Assembly (NCBI RefSeq): GCF_000614545.1
Contig: NZ_BAKW01000013.1
Span: 1-64,000 of the forward strand
DNA length: 64,000 bases
From: Asaia platycodi JCM 25414
GTDB lineage: Bacteria > Pseudomonadota > Alphaproteobacteria > Acetobacterales > Acetobacteraceae
Reading direction: 5' to 3'
The translations under genes were made by a program, and so were the position numbers. The notes beneath the pieces are model-generated. The model saw only the letters and a list, made by a program, of their open reading frames with translations. It made no database searches and was not told the DNA's origin. Shown one piece after another: positions 50,202-59,146 of this stretch (positions are counted from its first letter, which is position 1; each line of letters opens with the position of its first letter).

Positions 50202-50702
50202 TCAGGACTGTGCCCGTCGACTTTGCATGAGGGCGTTGAAATCAACTGGCTGGATATTAGCGACCGGAAAACCTGACTCGCGGATCAGGTTCAGAAGCAG
50301 ATGACGTGCGGACGGAAAAAGCTGCCGCGGCGCTTCAACGAGCAACAGCGTCTCGATCATGTCCTGACGGGCATTCTGCAGCGCGAAGAGCCCCGAATAG
50401 ACCAGATCGATCCTGTAGAGAATTTCCGGTTCAGGCATTTCCGGCATGGGCGGCGTGCGGTAACCGATGCCCTGCATGGCGAGACTGACCTCGAAATTAG
50501 GCTGATCCTCGCCCAGCTGGCGGGCATTGACGTCGATACGCAGCCCGACATGCGGGCGCGGCGGCAGATTGTAGAACACCTCTGGCGCACCGACCGACGC
50601 GATGCTGGAGGATTTCAGATATTGCGTGCCGGAGACGAGCAATGTTTCCAGTGCGATCCGATCCGAGCGGCTGGTTGTGCCCGTGTCTTCCTGTTCCGAC
50701 AT
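50202..50702 (-). CDS. secB: protein-export chaperone SecB
   Basis: 166 residues from ATG 50702 (an upstream in-frame start at 50756 is less likely). SecB signatures: TQYLKSSSIASVGAPEVF, RIDVNARQLGEDQPNFEVSL (parts), EILYRIDLVYSGLFAL, LLLVEAPRQLFPSARHLLLN and GFPVANIQPVDFNALM. It binds unfolded preproteins and hands them to SecA. A secB directly upstream of a glycosyltransferase and pdx genes is not the gene order I know from other alphaproteobacteria. Confidence 0.92.
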   Translation of the reverse strand: MSEQEDTGTTSRSDRIALETLLVSGTQYLKSSSIASVGAPEVFYNLPPRPHVGLRIDVNARQLGEDQPNFEVSLAMQGIGYRTPPMPEMPEPEILYRIDLVYSGLFALQNARQDMIETLLLVEAPRQLFPSARHLLLNLIRESGFPVANIQPVDFNALMQSRRAQS

Positions 50703-50856
50703 GAAATCTCGTTCCCTCAATGTCTTTTCATTGCAATGCTTCCTGATCGAAAGCATACAGCGCCAATGCTTGTGTCATGACTTGCCGGACAAGGCCAGCC
50801 AACGCAGGCAAAACGCCGGTCACGCTCATCATTTAATACAGGGCGGTCACCAGTCG

Positions 50857-51147
50857 TCAGAAACCCTGCCCGCGCAAGAAGCCGAGAGCCGGCAGCGGAG
50901 ACCAGCCTTTGGGTATTTCTGCCCGCGCGATCTGCCTCATTTCATAACGCAGAGGCGCCTTCTGCTCCGAGGCCAGAAACTGCCTGTATTCACGCACCTG
51001 CCGACTACGCCAGGCACAATCCGCCTCGGCAGCCTCATGACTCACATGGACATTGGCGATGCGACTGCGGCGCCCCTGCCAGGCGATAACCGCCCAGAGT
51101 CGGTCGGCATTGGGCAAGGGCGGTCGGAACATCAGAAGCTGCGACAT
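50857..51147 (-). CDS. conserved hypothetical protein
   Basis: 96 residues if ATG 51147 is used (AAGG about 10 bases upstream); 104 from 51171. Sequence MSQLLMFRPPLPNADRLWAV, then a basic middle (WQGRRSRIAN, WRSRQVREYRQFL) and a Pro/Gly-rich end. No signal peptide, no domain recognised. It lies 154 bases upstream of secB on the same strand. Confidence 0.6.
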   Translation of the reverse strand: MSQLLMFRPPLPNADRLWAVIAWQGRRSRIANVHVSHEAAEADCAWRSRQVREYRQFLASEQKAPLRYEMRQIARAEIPKGWSPLPALGFLRGQGF

Positions 51148-51327
51148 GAGGGGCACGCCTTCCCTGTTCATGGGTCGGGAACAGCCATAAACGGATCACG
51201 TCTCGCGACCCAGCGTCAAGAAAAAGCAACAAACCTTGCTGCGTGTCGGAACCCGGGGTAAGGCGATACGATCAGTCTACGGCTCGAAATTCTTGCGCCG
51301 ATAACCCGTTGAAGTGAGGTCTTTCCG

Positions 51328-51669
51328 ATGGTGCGCTTACTCGTTATCGTCGTTTTTCTTGTCGTTCTCATCACTTTTGCTTTGAGCAACCCCGACCCAC
51401 AATCGCTTTGGGTCGTTTCCTATGGCTGGCAGTTTTCGGTTGGTATGCTCGTTCTTGGTGTTGGCGCTGCAAGCTTCCTTCTCGGCGGCTTCGTGATGTT
51501 CATCGGTGAGGTCAAGCAACGCTCGCGTGCCAGAAAGGCCGAACAGCAGGTGCGTGCGCTCGAAAGCCAGGTGCTCGACCTGCACCAGCGCCTCGACCGC
51601 CTGACCCTTGCTACCGACCCCAGTCGCGCACCGTACGAAGCGCCGGCTGCGATGCCCGTCGCTCCCTGA
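51328..51669 (+). CDS. lapA: LapA (DUF1049) family membrane protein
   Basis: 113 residues. Two TM helices (LLVIVVFLVVLITFALS, VGMLVLGVGAASFLLGGFV) separated by NPDPQSLWVVSYGW, then a cytoplasmic coiled coil (ARKAEQQVRALESQVLDLHQ). This is the LapA/DUF1049 layout; LapA works with LapB in lipopolysaccharide control in gamma-proteobacteria. lapB is not seen here. Precedes pyrF by 40 bases. Confidence 0.85.
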   Translation: MVRLLVIVVFLVVLITFALSNPDPQSLWVVSYGWQFSVGMLVLGVGAASFLLGGFVMFIGEVKQRSRARKAEQQVRALESQVLDLHQRLDRLTLATDPSRAPYEAPAAMPVAP

Positions 51670-51709
51670 TTTCACGTTCCCCATTGCCACGACCGTTCAG
51701 GTAGAGATT

Positions 51710-52414
51710 ATGAAGCGCACCCGTCTGATCGCCGCCCTCGACACACAAGACCTCGACCAGGCACGCGACTGGGCAAGAACACTCGACGGCATGGTCGATG
51801 CCATCAAGCTGGGCATGGAATTCACCTATGCCCAAGGCCTGTCTGCCGTGCGCAGCGTGGCGGGCGAGCGCACGCTGTTTCTCGACCTCAAACTGCATGA
51901 TATCCCCAATACGGTTGCCAAAGGACTGACCAGCCTCGCGCCGATCGGCGCCGCTCTTTTGACCATCCATGCGGGTGGCGGCTCTGCCATGATCCGTGCG
52001 GCACGTCAGGCAATCGACGCTGCCTATCCGCCTTTGCATCGCCCTGTCCTTCTCGCCGTGACTGTACTCACGAGCCTCGACGAAGCCGCTCTGCACGAAA
52101 TCGGCGTCCCCACAACACCACGCGAGCAGGTCGTGCGCCTTGGGCGTCTGGCCATGACGGCAGGGGCAGATGGGCTGGTTTGCTCGGCCGAGGAAATTGC
52201 GCCTCTGCGCGACGCGCTGGGCGAAGCGCCCGTTCTGGTCGTGCCGGGCATACGCCCCGCAGGCTCCGACGCGAACGACCAGAAGCGTATCATGACTCCA
52301 CGACAGGCGGCGCAGGCGGGTGCAGACTGGATTGTCGTCGGACGCCCGATTACCCAGGCGGCAGATCCAGCAGCAGCAGCAGCTTCAATCCAGGCAGAAC
52401 TTGCTTCTGCATGA
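51710..52414 (+). CDS. pyrF: orotidine 5'-phosphate decarboxylase
   Basis: 234 residues from ATG 51710. LIAALDTQDLDQA, the catalytic DxKxxD set in FLDLKLHDIPNTV, and PGIRPAGSD with the phosphate loop VVGRPIT identify OMP decarboxylase, the last step of UMP synthesis. The stop overlaps the trpF ATG (ATGA). The C-terminus is a run of Ala from repeated GCA codons. Confidence 0.96.
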   Translation: MKRTRLIAALDTQDLDQARDWARTLDGMVDAIKLGMEFTYAQGLSAVRSVAGERTLFLDLKLHDIPNTVAKGLTSLAPIGAALLTIHAGGGSAMIRAARQAIDAAYPPLHRPVLLAVTVLTSLDEAALHEIGVPTTPREQVVRLGRLAMTAGADGLVCSAEEIAPLRDALGEAPVLVVPGIRPAGSDANDQKRIMTPRQAAQAGADWIVVGRPITQAADPAAAAASIQAELASA

Positions 52415-53055
52415 AAACAGGGGTCAAGATCTGCGGCCTGAATGACAATGACGGGCTGAGTGCTGCCTGCGAAGCCGGAGCCGACTGGGTTGGCTTCGTG
52501 TTCTTTGCCCGCTCCCCGCGCTTTGTGACCCCGGCGGCTGCGGCAGATCTGGTCATGCCCTTCAACGGCGTGCTGCCCCAGATGGTCGGTCTTTTCGTCA
52601 AGGCCAGCGACGCGCAGATTGCCGAGACGCTCTCGGCGATCAAACTCGACATCCTGCAACTTTATGATACCCCGGAGCGGGCACGCGCCATAAAAGCCCG
52701 GTTCGGCTTGCCGGTCTGGCTCTCCTGCGCAGTCGCAAGCCAGAGCGACCTCCCCCAAGAACCGGATTTTGACGGCTACGTAGTCGAGCCACGCGCACCC
52801 GACAACGCATCACGGCCCGGTGGCAATGGGCTCAGCCTCGATTGGTCACTTCTCCAAGGCTGGCATTCTCCTTCCCCCTGGATGCTAGCCGGGGGCCTGA
52901 ACCCGGAGAATATCGCCCGGGCGATCACGGCCAGCGGGGCTCCGGCGGTGGATGTCTCCTCCGGGGTCGAAATCGCGCCCGGATGCAAATCTCCGGAGAA
53001 GATTCGAAACTTCATCAAAAATGTCAGAGGCACTTGCGCGCAAGACAGAAACTGA
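52411..53055 (+). CDS. trpF: phosphoribosylanthranilate isomerase
   Basis: 214 residues. MKTGVKICGLNDNDGL holds the catalytic Cys, ADWVGFVFFARSPRFV, LDILQLYDTPE and LAGGLNPENIARAI follow the TrpF barrel with its phosphate-binding GG loop; VDVSSGVE closes it. Third step of Trp synthesis. Coupled to pyrF by the ATGA overlap, an arrangement found in other alphaproteobacteria. Confidence 0.96.
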   Translation: MKTGVKICGLNDNDGLSAACEAGADWVGFVFFARSPRFVTPAAAADLVMPFNGVLPQMVGLFVKASDAQIAETLSAIKLDILQLYDTPERARAIKARFGLPVWLSCAVASQSDLPQEPDFDGYVVEPRAPDNASRPGGNGLSLDWSLLQGWHSPSPWMLAGGLNPENIARAITASGAPAVDVSSGVEIAPGCKSPEKIRNFIKNVRGTCAQDRN

Positions 53056-53072
53056 TATGTTCCGCCCGCGCT

Positions 53073-53163
53073 GGAGAGATGGCCGAGCGGCTTAAGGCGC
53101 ACGCTTGGAAAGCGTGTGTACGTTAATAGCGTACCGTGGGTTCGAATCCCACTCTCTCCGCCA
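53073..53163 (+). tRNA. tRNA-Ser (anticodon GGA)
   Basis: The acceptor stem GGAGAGA pairs with TCTCTCC. The anticodon stem-loop GCACGCTTGGAAAGCGTG places GGA in the loop, reading UCC/UCU Ser codons. A long variable arm (TGTACGTTAATAGCGTAC) is diagnostic of class II tRNA-Ser, followed by GTGGGTTCGAATCCCAC as the T arm. Discriminator G at 53160, and CCA (53161-53163) is encoded. Confidence 0.97.
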
Positions 53164-53475
53164 CCAACTCATTGAAAAACATAAAAATGATTACGCTCGC
53201 ATATCTGAGAGCGGGCTCTCTCCCAAATGCTTCTCCATTTTGGAAAAGCGTTTTCATGTTGCTTGGCAACGGACCGCCCCTTTCTCCTGGCGCCGCAGAA
53301 GGCACCAACGGGCCGGTCAAGCCCTCAGGGCAGTCAACCCAGACCGTTCAACACAATGGGGTTTGTCGCCCGTCGAAGTGATTGAGCTGCTGAGCACTTG
53401 AGCGAGAGGGGTCACTTCTGCTTCGCGACAGAATGCGCTGCTTCAGCCCCCTCTCATTCGGCTTGTCAGAATCTG
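53164..53475. other. gap downstream of tRNA-Ser, no gene seen
   Basis: About 310 bases with no credible ORF. A minus-strand frame here ends in VAERVGFEPTVRY, the familiar spurious translation of a tRNA-Ser gene. I searched for a duplicated tRNA 3' end, an attachment-site footprint, and did not find one. Confidence 0.5.
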
Positions 53476-53507
53476 ATATTATCATATTATCGATATATAG
53501 ATAATAT
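53476..53507 (+). promoter_or_regulatory. palindromic operator of the ArsR/BigR-type regulator
   Basis: ATATTATC occurs twice in tandem (53476-53483, 53484-53491). After 8 bases comes its inverse GATAATAT (53500-53507), giving a perfect 8-8-8 inverted repeat. It ends 9 bases before the regulator ATG, so a bound dimer would block the promoter. BigR/SqrR-type repressors bind AT-rich palindromes of this kind. Autoregulation is inferred. Confidence 0.75.
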
Positions 53508-53516
53508 GAGAGCGTC

Positions 53517-53825
53517 ATGGCTGAAGAGATGGAAAACAAATCGGCCGAGGTGGCCGAAATTCTGAGAACGCTCGCCCATCCAGGGCGCCTGCTCATTGCC
53601 TGCACTCTGGTAGAGCGAGAGCTCTCGGTCGGGCAGATCGAAAACGAACTCGGCATTGGGCAGCCTGCTCTCTCCCGTCATCTCAAGATACTCAAAACCG
53701 AGCAGGTCATTGCAAGCCGCAAACAGGGCGTATCGGTTTTCTACCATCTCTCGGATCAGAAGGTCGCTGCTCTGATCAGATTTCTCTATGAGACCTATTG
53801 CAGTGACCGCCATGACTCTGTCTGA
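53517..53825 (+). CDS. ArsR-family repressor, BigR/SqrR (persulfide-sensing) type
   Basis: 102 residues. Winged helix: AEILRTLAHPGRLLIACTLV, ELSVGQIENELGIGQPALSRHLKIL (recognition helix QPALSRHLK) and ISRKQGVSVFYHLS-like wing. Cys28 in LLIACTL and Cys96 in YETYCSD sit where BigR and SqrR carry the two Cys that form a tetrasulfide on contact with sulfide or persulfide. The downstream YeeE/YedE-type genes also fit BigR operons, though no sulfur dioxygenase gene is present. The next gene overlaps its end by 14 bases. Confidence 0.85.
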   Translation: MAEEMENKSAEVAEILRTLAHPGRLLIACTLVERELSVGQIENELGIGQPALSRHLKILKTEQVIASRKQGVSVFYHLSDQKVAALIRFLYETYCSDRHDSV

Positions 53826-54243
53826 CCCCGAGTTCCAGGGCCTCGCAGGCGGGTTATTGATCGGCCTCTCATGCGCCACCTATCTTCTGCTCACCGGGCG
53901 GAGCGTGGGGATCAGCGGTATGGTGGCCGGTGTATTCGCAGAAAAGCGTCTGTCGCCCGACAAGGCGTTCCTGCTCGGCCTCGTCGCGGGGCCGCTTCTA
54001 TGGCATCTGGTTTGGGGCGTCTAGCCCCCGATAACAATCCACGCCTCTTTTCTGACCGTGGCAATTTCCGGCCTTCTTGTGGGCTTCGGCACGCGTCTGG
54101 GCAATGGATGCACAAGCGGGCATGGCGTTATGGGTATGGCGCGTCTTTCCGCACGCTCGCTGGTCGCTGTAGCCGGCTTTCTCGCTATGGGAGCACTCGC
54201 CGCCACCCTTTCCCATCTTCTGACAGGCAGCACGCAGCCATGA
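53812..54243 (+). CDS. YeeE/YedE-family transporter half, interrupted by in-frame TAG
   Basis: Reading from ATG 53812: [33 protein letters not shown] and [15 protein letters not shown], then a TAG at 54022-54024. The same frame resumes with [40 protein letters not shown], the conserved Cys motif of YeeE/YedE (DUF395) transporters, and ends at 54243. About 143 residues if the stop is read through. A single substitution (for example CAG to TAG) explains it, unlike the deletions elsewhere. These proteins import thiosulfate or other sulfur compounds. Either a base-call error or a real nonsense mutation. Confidence 0.75.
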
Positions 54244-54661
54244 AGCTCATCCACCTGGCCAGCTTTTTATGCGGCGTGATTTTCAGCCTTGGGCTGATCG
54301 AAGGGAAAATGATCGATCCAGCTACCGTGCTTGCGTTTCTCGATTTTGCCGGAACCTGGAAGCCCACTCTTGTATTCGTGCTCGCTGGCGCTGTCATGGT
54401 GGCATCCATCGGCGTGGTGGTACAGAAACGCCGGACAAGGCCTTGGCTCGACAAGGCATTTTACATGCCGACCAGAAAAAAAATCGATCGCCATCTCATC
54501 ATCGGCAGCATGGTTTTCGGAGTGGGCTGGGGAATGGTCGGGCTTTGCCCGGGCCCTGCCGTCGCTACCCTGCTGACAGGCAACGTGAAAACCTTGTCTT
54601 CCTGATGGCTCTCCTTGCGGGGATGCACGGATTTTCTCTGTGGTCTCGACGCGCAGGATAG
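54240..54661 (+). CDS. YeeE/YedE-type second half (DUF6691), one apparent frameshift
   Basis: ATG 54240 overlaps the previous stop (ATGA). Four TM helices; motifs [19 protein letters not shown] and [19 protein letters not shown] with the conserved Cys of the second transporter half. The frame breaks near 54593; one restored C gives [21 protein letters not shown] and a stop at 54659-54661. About 140 residues. Forms a sulfur-compound channel with the preceding half, under the ArsR-type regulator. Confidence 0.82.
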
Positions 54662-54830
54662 AAAGTCACTTCATGGAGTAACGGCGGTCGAACAAGGCTG
54701 CTGCAAGAAGGAGATCTGGCAGCAGCTCATCTGATGAAACCCTTTTTTCGTCGCCCGGAATCCGCCCTTCGGGCGCTTTACGCCGGGACAGGCCGCGATG
54801 TTGCCCGACGCAGCTTCTTGCGCGCCCGGA

Positions 54831-57225
54831 TCAGCTGATCGTGAAATCAGAAACCTTCAGATCGGTCACACCGAGGAAAGTGACCTTGCTGTTCCGTCGA
54901 TCATCACTGAGGTGTTGCCGCCCGAAACGCTCGCCGTATTTAAGATGGCCTGAGCAGAAGCCGTCGCGTCAGTGGGCTTGTAGTTGTAGAGGAAAAACTT
55001 GTTATCCGCGGCGCGGAAATCGGTAATGGTGAAATTACCGGCTGTGTGGTTAGCCAGCATGCCGAAGAGATTACCAGCCCCCGTACCGCCCGTCACCGTC
55101 GCGGCTACCGATGTGCTGGATGAACCGGTAAAGGCGGTACCCAGATAAAACTGGTCCGAAGCCGTGCCGCCAAGAATGGTTTGCTGCCCCGCACCCGACC
55201 AGGCAGAGAGCCCACCCGCTACATTGCGACCATCGATCATCTGATTGCCCGTGGTGTAGGGCTGATTGGCGGTAAAGAGCAGACGCGAGGACGAGCTCAT
55301 CGTGACCGAAAGCCCGTCAGCGCCGTAAATCGTGCCGGAACCTGCGGCAATCGACGTCTGGCCGGTGCCCGAGATAAACGTCAGAGCACCCGAAACGCTG
55401 ATATTCTGATTGCTGCCATGAATAACCTGCAGGTTACCCGCTGCCGAGATGGTATCGCCCTGCGTGCCTGTGACCGTCGCCGAGCCCGAGCTAACATTCA
55501 CGACAGAGGATGTACCGCCATAAACCGAGCTGTTATCGCCGATCGTGATATTGTTGCCCGCAGAAAAATCCATGACGGCAGCATTGGTCTTCAGGTTGGC
55601 AGTGGAATTGCCCCCCTGAAGGGAGACTGTGTCGATCGCACCAGACGCCCCGTAAATCGTGTCCTTGCCAACCGACGTGACGAAGTTATTCGACCCACCG
55701 AGATAGATCACGTTATTGCCCGTGCCGCCCGTGATCGTGTTGGTACCGCTGGCACCATAGATCGTGTCGTCACCGGAGCCCGTGGCGATATTCCAGTTGC
55801 CCGAAGACCCGGAAGCGTTGAAGACATTATTGCCCTGCGTTCCCGCAAAGCTGCCGGAGTTATTGCCGACCTTTACGTTCGAACCATACTGATCGCCCGA
55901 AACAATATTGAGGTAGCTGGCAGTGTTCTGGGTGGTATCGAGCGTCACGGCACCATTGAGCGTATTGCTGCTGGTCGAGGCGACGACAATATTTGAATAA
56001 TTGCCGGCGACACCATAAGTCCCGGTCTTGTCAATGATTGCCTGTGACGCCTTCTGGGAAGACACATACCCGTTCGTTCCAGGGGTCAGGATCGAATTAT
56101 CCAGCGAACCAGCTGTGAGTAGCGTCTGAAGGCTGGACGCATAGCTCTTTGCCATCGTCCCGGCAGTATCAGATGTAACATACGGGATATAGACAGTGTT
56201 ATTGACACCTTGAACGACGATATTGGGCATGCTGACCTCTGATAAAGTTGCTGTGCTGGTGGCGCCGTCTGCTGGCGTCATGGAGACGATGGGCGCCGTA
56301 CTTGACTGATCGGAATATGAGACGGTTTTATTCGTGTCATAGGTAATCGTCGGATCTTCCACGTTGTAATTACCGGTCACATCACTTGAAAGTCCTGTCC
56401 CGGTGGACTCGACGCCAATATAAGTCCCGCTCAAATACCAGTTACTCAGGTCCTGCAGCTGGCTTGCCAGGCTCGGGTAAAGACCGACCATCGCCTTGAT
56501 GGCGGCCATGAGCCCCTGGTTCACATCAATAGTGGTCTTGTACATGACGCCATTATTTGAGGCATCGTTCGGGTTGATGTAGGCAGTCTGCGACCCGGTA
56601 ACGTTGTAAATCGACCCACCTAAAGACTTGGGTAGGGAAACATAGGCTTGGGGAACACCCTTATAATCGACGGTTTCGAACTGCAGGAACAGGCCGAAGC
56701 TCATCGTGGCACTATGAAAATTGATCGTGAAATTGATACCGGCTGATAGGTTCCGGTAGTCCCGGAATAGTTGCTGATACCCTGCTCGAAAGACGCCGTG
56801 ATCTGATGATTGAATGAATACTGTCCATCCACCTCTTTCGTAGCAGAAAGCTGAACGTCCAGCAGCTTTCCTCCCTGCGCGGCGAGCTGATAAACATAAT
56901 GGCCATTATCAGGATCGCGGAAGACGTTATAGGTCGTCTTGCCAGCAGTCGACGTGGATGAGCCCTGGGTCCAGTGACCGACCGAATAGCCGAAATTATT
57001 GTCCCAGACCTGGCTGTCGTCTCCGGCAGCCGGATCGAACGCACTCGCTGCATTCCACTGGATAATAGCCCAGTCGGGCGAGTTTTCGCCATCAAGATCG
57101 GACAATTCGTCATTATAGATGATACGACCGTTAACGACCTGCTGGGTATTCATGGGGAGGTTAGGCCCATCTACACTTGGGTCAGTATAGATATCAGTCA
57201 GGCTCTGTTGGTTACTGGTGCTCAT
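54831..57225 (-). CDS. RTX-like beta-strand repeat surface protein (two apparent frameshifts)
   Basis: From ATG 57225 the protein starts MSTSNQQSLTDIYTDPSV with no Sec signal. A break near 56741, one base, joins SNYSGTTGTYQ to NFTINFHSATMSFGLFLQFE. The centre (protein residues ~480-600) has degenerate GGxGxD/GxxN repeats: GSGDDTIYGASG, GGTGNNVIYLGG, KDTIYGASG. A second break near 54894 restores the end NSKVTFLGVTDLKVSDFTIS with stop at 54831. About 798 residues. Family knowledge suggests type I secretion and Ca2+-bound beta-roll folding, but no exporter is nearby. Adhesin or matrix protein is the best guess. Confidence 0.72.
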
Positions 57226-58361
57226 CGTTAATCCGACTTTCTATCAGCCAATGTGACATACACGCGTTGAACTCACGCTAGTCTGCTCTTTGTGTCTTTA
57301 GAATCCCTTAATTTACATACAAAATGATCACCTAAACGTGATCATAATTTATATCTCATTACAAGAACGATATTCGCCAAATTTTGAGGGATAGTTTCGC
57401 ACAGGATCGGATTCTTAAAGAAAAATTTCTGACATATGCCGATTAAAAAATGAAAATCGCAATTATTTCCGATATAGAAATGATTATATTGTCAAAATAC
57501 GTGAAACAGATTTTTATATGGCGTTATCTGTTATAAAAAACGTCAATATTTTTCTAATATATATATCTAGGTTAATAAATTTTTCTACACCGCTTTATAA
57601 AATTACTTTCTTCCAAATATTGACAGATAGTTACGAAAAAGAAGAATTCGCATTTTTTTGAAGCTATTTGACATAGAACAAGCCCTGAGGCGGCTTCGAT
57701 TCCCCCCATGACAACCCAACAAACGGAAAGAAACGGCGATTTGCGCGTCCTATTGCAGACGTGCACCCGCAAGAGACGACGGGAGTCTCAACCCGGATCA
57801 GGCGGCTTCGTATGAAAGCCCGCCATGAGGTGAGACGAACGTGAAGACCTCATAAAGCCGACGTCAGGCGTAACCTACCCAGAGCAATAAGGGGCGCCTG
57901 CCGTATCATGTCAGCAGGGTGTCAGCTCGCGTTCAGCCTGAATGTAATCTTGCTTCGAGGGCAGCTCCGGTGTCTGAAATCCGGTCGTTCAACCAAACTC
58001 GCTGTGAGCCTCAGTCGATTCGTGGCGCGCACAACAGTGACACACTCGAGAGATTGCACCATGAGATCAGCGTCGCTCTTCATCGCGATGGATGCCTGCA
58101 CCTCCTCGGGCGAACAACATTGCAAGAGAGCGAGAAAGATCATGCTCTGGGGAACTCAACACAGACAATATTCTTGCCCTGCGGCAGTTTACGCATCATG
58201 TATTCACGAGAGAGACAGCGTCATCCTCCACCTGCCTGAGTAAGGTCGCAGCGACGTAGAGAGAACTGCCATATCAGACACACCCGAGCGCTCCTGGGCG
58301 ATATGATCAGCGATCAGAACTGCAGGCCCGTCAAACATGAACGGGTCCGGTGGCTGAAACG
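57226..58361. other. 1.1-kb AT-rich intergenic region, no gene recognised
   Basis: Positions ~57240-57670 are strikingly AT-rich compared with the rest of the window, with long A/T runs and no usable frame. 57780-58250 returns to normal composition and has short overlapping frames (for example 57919-58239, MSARVQPECNLASR) that I cannot match to any family. The region probably includes the RTX gene promoter and leader. Confidence 0.6.
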
Positions 58362-58387
58362 AAAAAACCCCGGCCAGGCCGGGGTTT
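58362..58387 (-). terminator. rho-independent terminator of infC
   Basis: On the minus strand, AAACCCCGGCC-T-GGCCGGGGTTT followed by further T forms an 11-bp stem with a tight loop and a six-T run, 41 bases past the infC stop. The U-tract orientation fits the infC transcript. Confidence 0.92.
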
Positions 58388-58428
58388 CCACGTGACGAGG
58401 CAAAACCTCGTCGTTATAACGCCTCTAA

Positions 58429-58965
58429 TCAGCGCGGTGCGAGCACCATGATCATCTGGCGGTTTTCGAGCTTGGGCATCTGCTCGACCTTGGCTTTCTC
58501 TTCCATCTCGATGCGGATACGCTCCAGCATCTTGATGCCAAGTTCCTGATGGGCCATTTCGCGCCCCTTGAAGCGCAGGGACACCTTGACCTTGTCGCCT
58601 TCGGCAAGAAAGGAATTCATCGCGCGTAGCTTGACCTGGTAGTCATTTTCATTGGTGCTGGGACGCACCTTGACTTCCTTGATCTCGATAACCTTCTGCT
58701 TCTTGCGCGCTTCGTTCTTCTTTTTCTGCTGCTCGTATTTGAACTTGCCGTAGTCGAGAATCTTGACGACCGGCGGCTCAGCCGTGGGGCTGATCTCCAG
58801 AAGGTCGAGCCCGACCGAATAAGCGCGTGCGAGAGCATCGCGCGTTGTCATGACGCCAGCCATCTCGCCGTCGGCGTCAATCAAGCGCACCTGAGGAACA
58901 CGGATTTCCTCGTTAACTCGGGGCCCTTCACGGGTGGGTGCGGCCTGCATCGGTGGTCTAGCTAT
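58429..58965 (-). CDS. infC: translation initiation factor IF-3, likely AUA start
   Basis: Complete IF-3: [42 protein letters not shown] (parts), [14 protein letters not shown], then the C-domain [21 protein letters not shown] (parts) and MIMVLAPR. The first ATG in frame is at 58950, but its nearest purine-rich site is 21 bases away. An AGGAG at 58972-58976 sits 6 bases before an ATA (58963-58965) that reads [16 protein letters not shown]-3 genes use rare start codons (AUU in E. coli) for self-regulation, so the ATA is the better start. This adds five residues, 178 in all. Confidence 0.9.
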   Translation of the reverse strand: MARPPMQAAPTREGPRVNEEIRVPQVRLIDADGEMAGVMTTRDALARAYSVGLDLLEISPTAEPPVVKILDYGKFKYEQQKKKNEARKKQKVIEIKEVKVRPSTNENDYQVKLRAMNSFLAEGDKVKVSLRFKGREMAHQELGIKMLERIRIEMEEKAKVEQMPKLENRQMIMVLAPR

Positions 58966-59146
58966 GGTCGTCTCCTGTCGACGTTTTCGAACAAACTTCT
59001 TGTCAGCACTTCAATACGCGCACGATGGCCAAAAATTTCATCACCTTGGCGTGACGAAATGAACGTCCTGTTTGCGGGAAGGCCGGTGCCCCGACATAGG
59101 CTCGAAACACCGGAATTGCAAGGTTTGCGCGCTCAGACGTCGCAGG

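Noticed and set aside
53123-53320. Minus-strand frame ending VAERVGFEPTVRY
   Set aside because: This is the well-known false protein produced by translating the antisense of a tRNA-Ser gene; the tRNA accounts for the sequence.
57908-58243. Overlapping frames of about 110 codons in the AT-rich gap
   Set aside because: No family resemblance, several equally open frames on both strands, no ribosome site; treated as non-coding.
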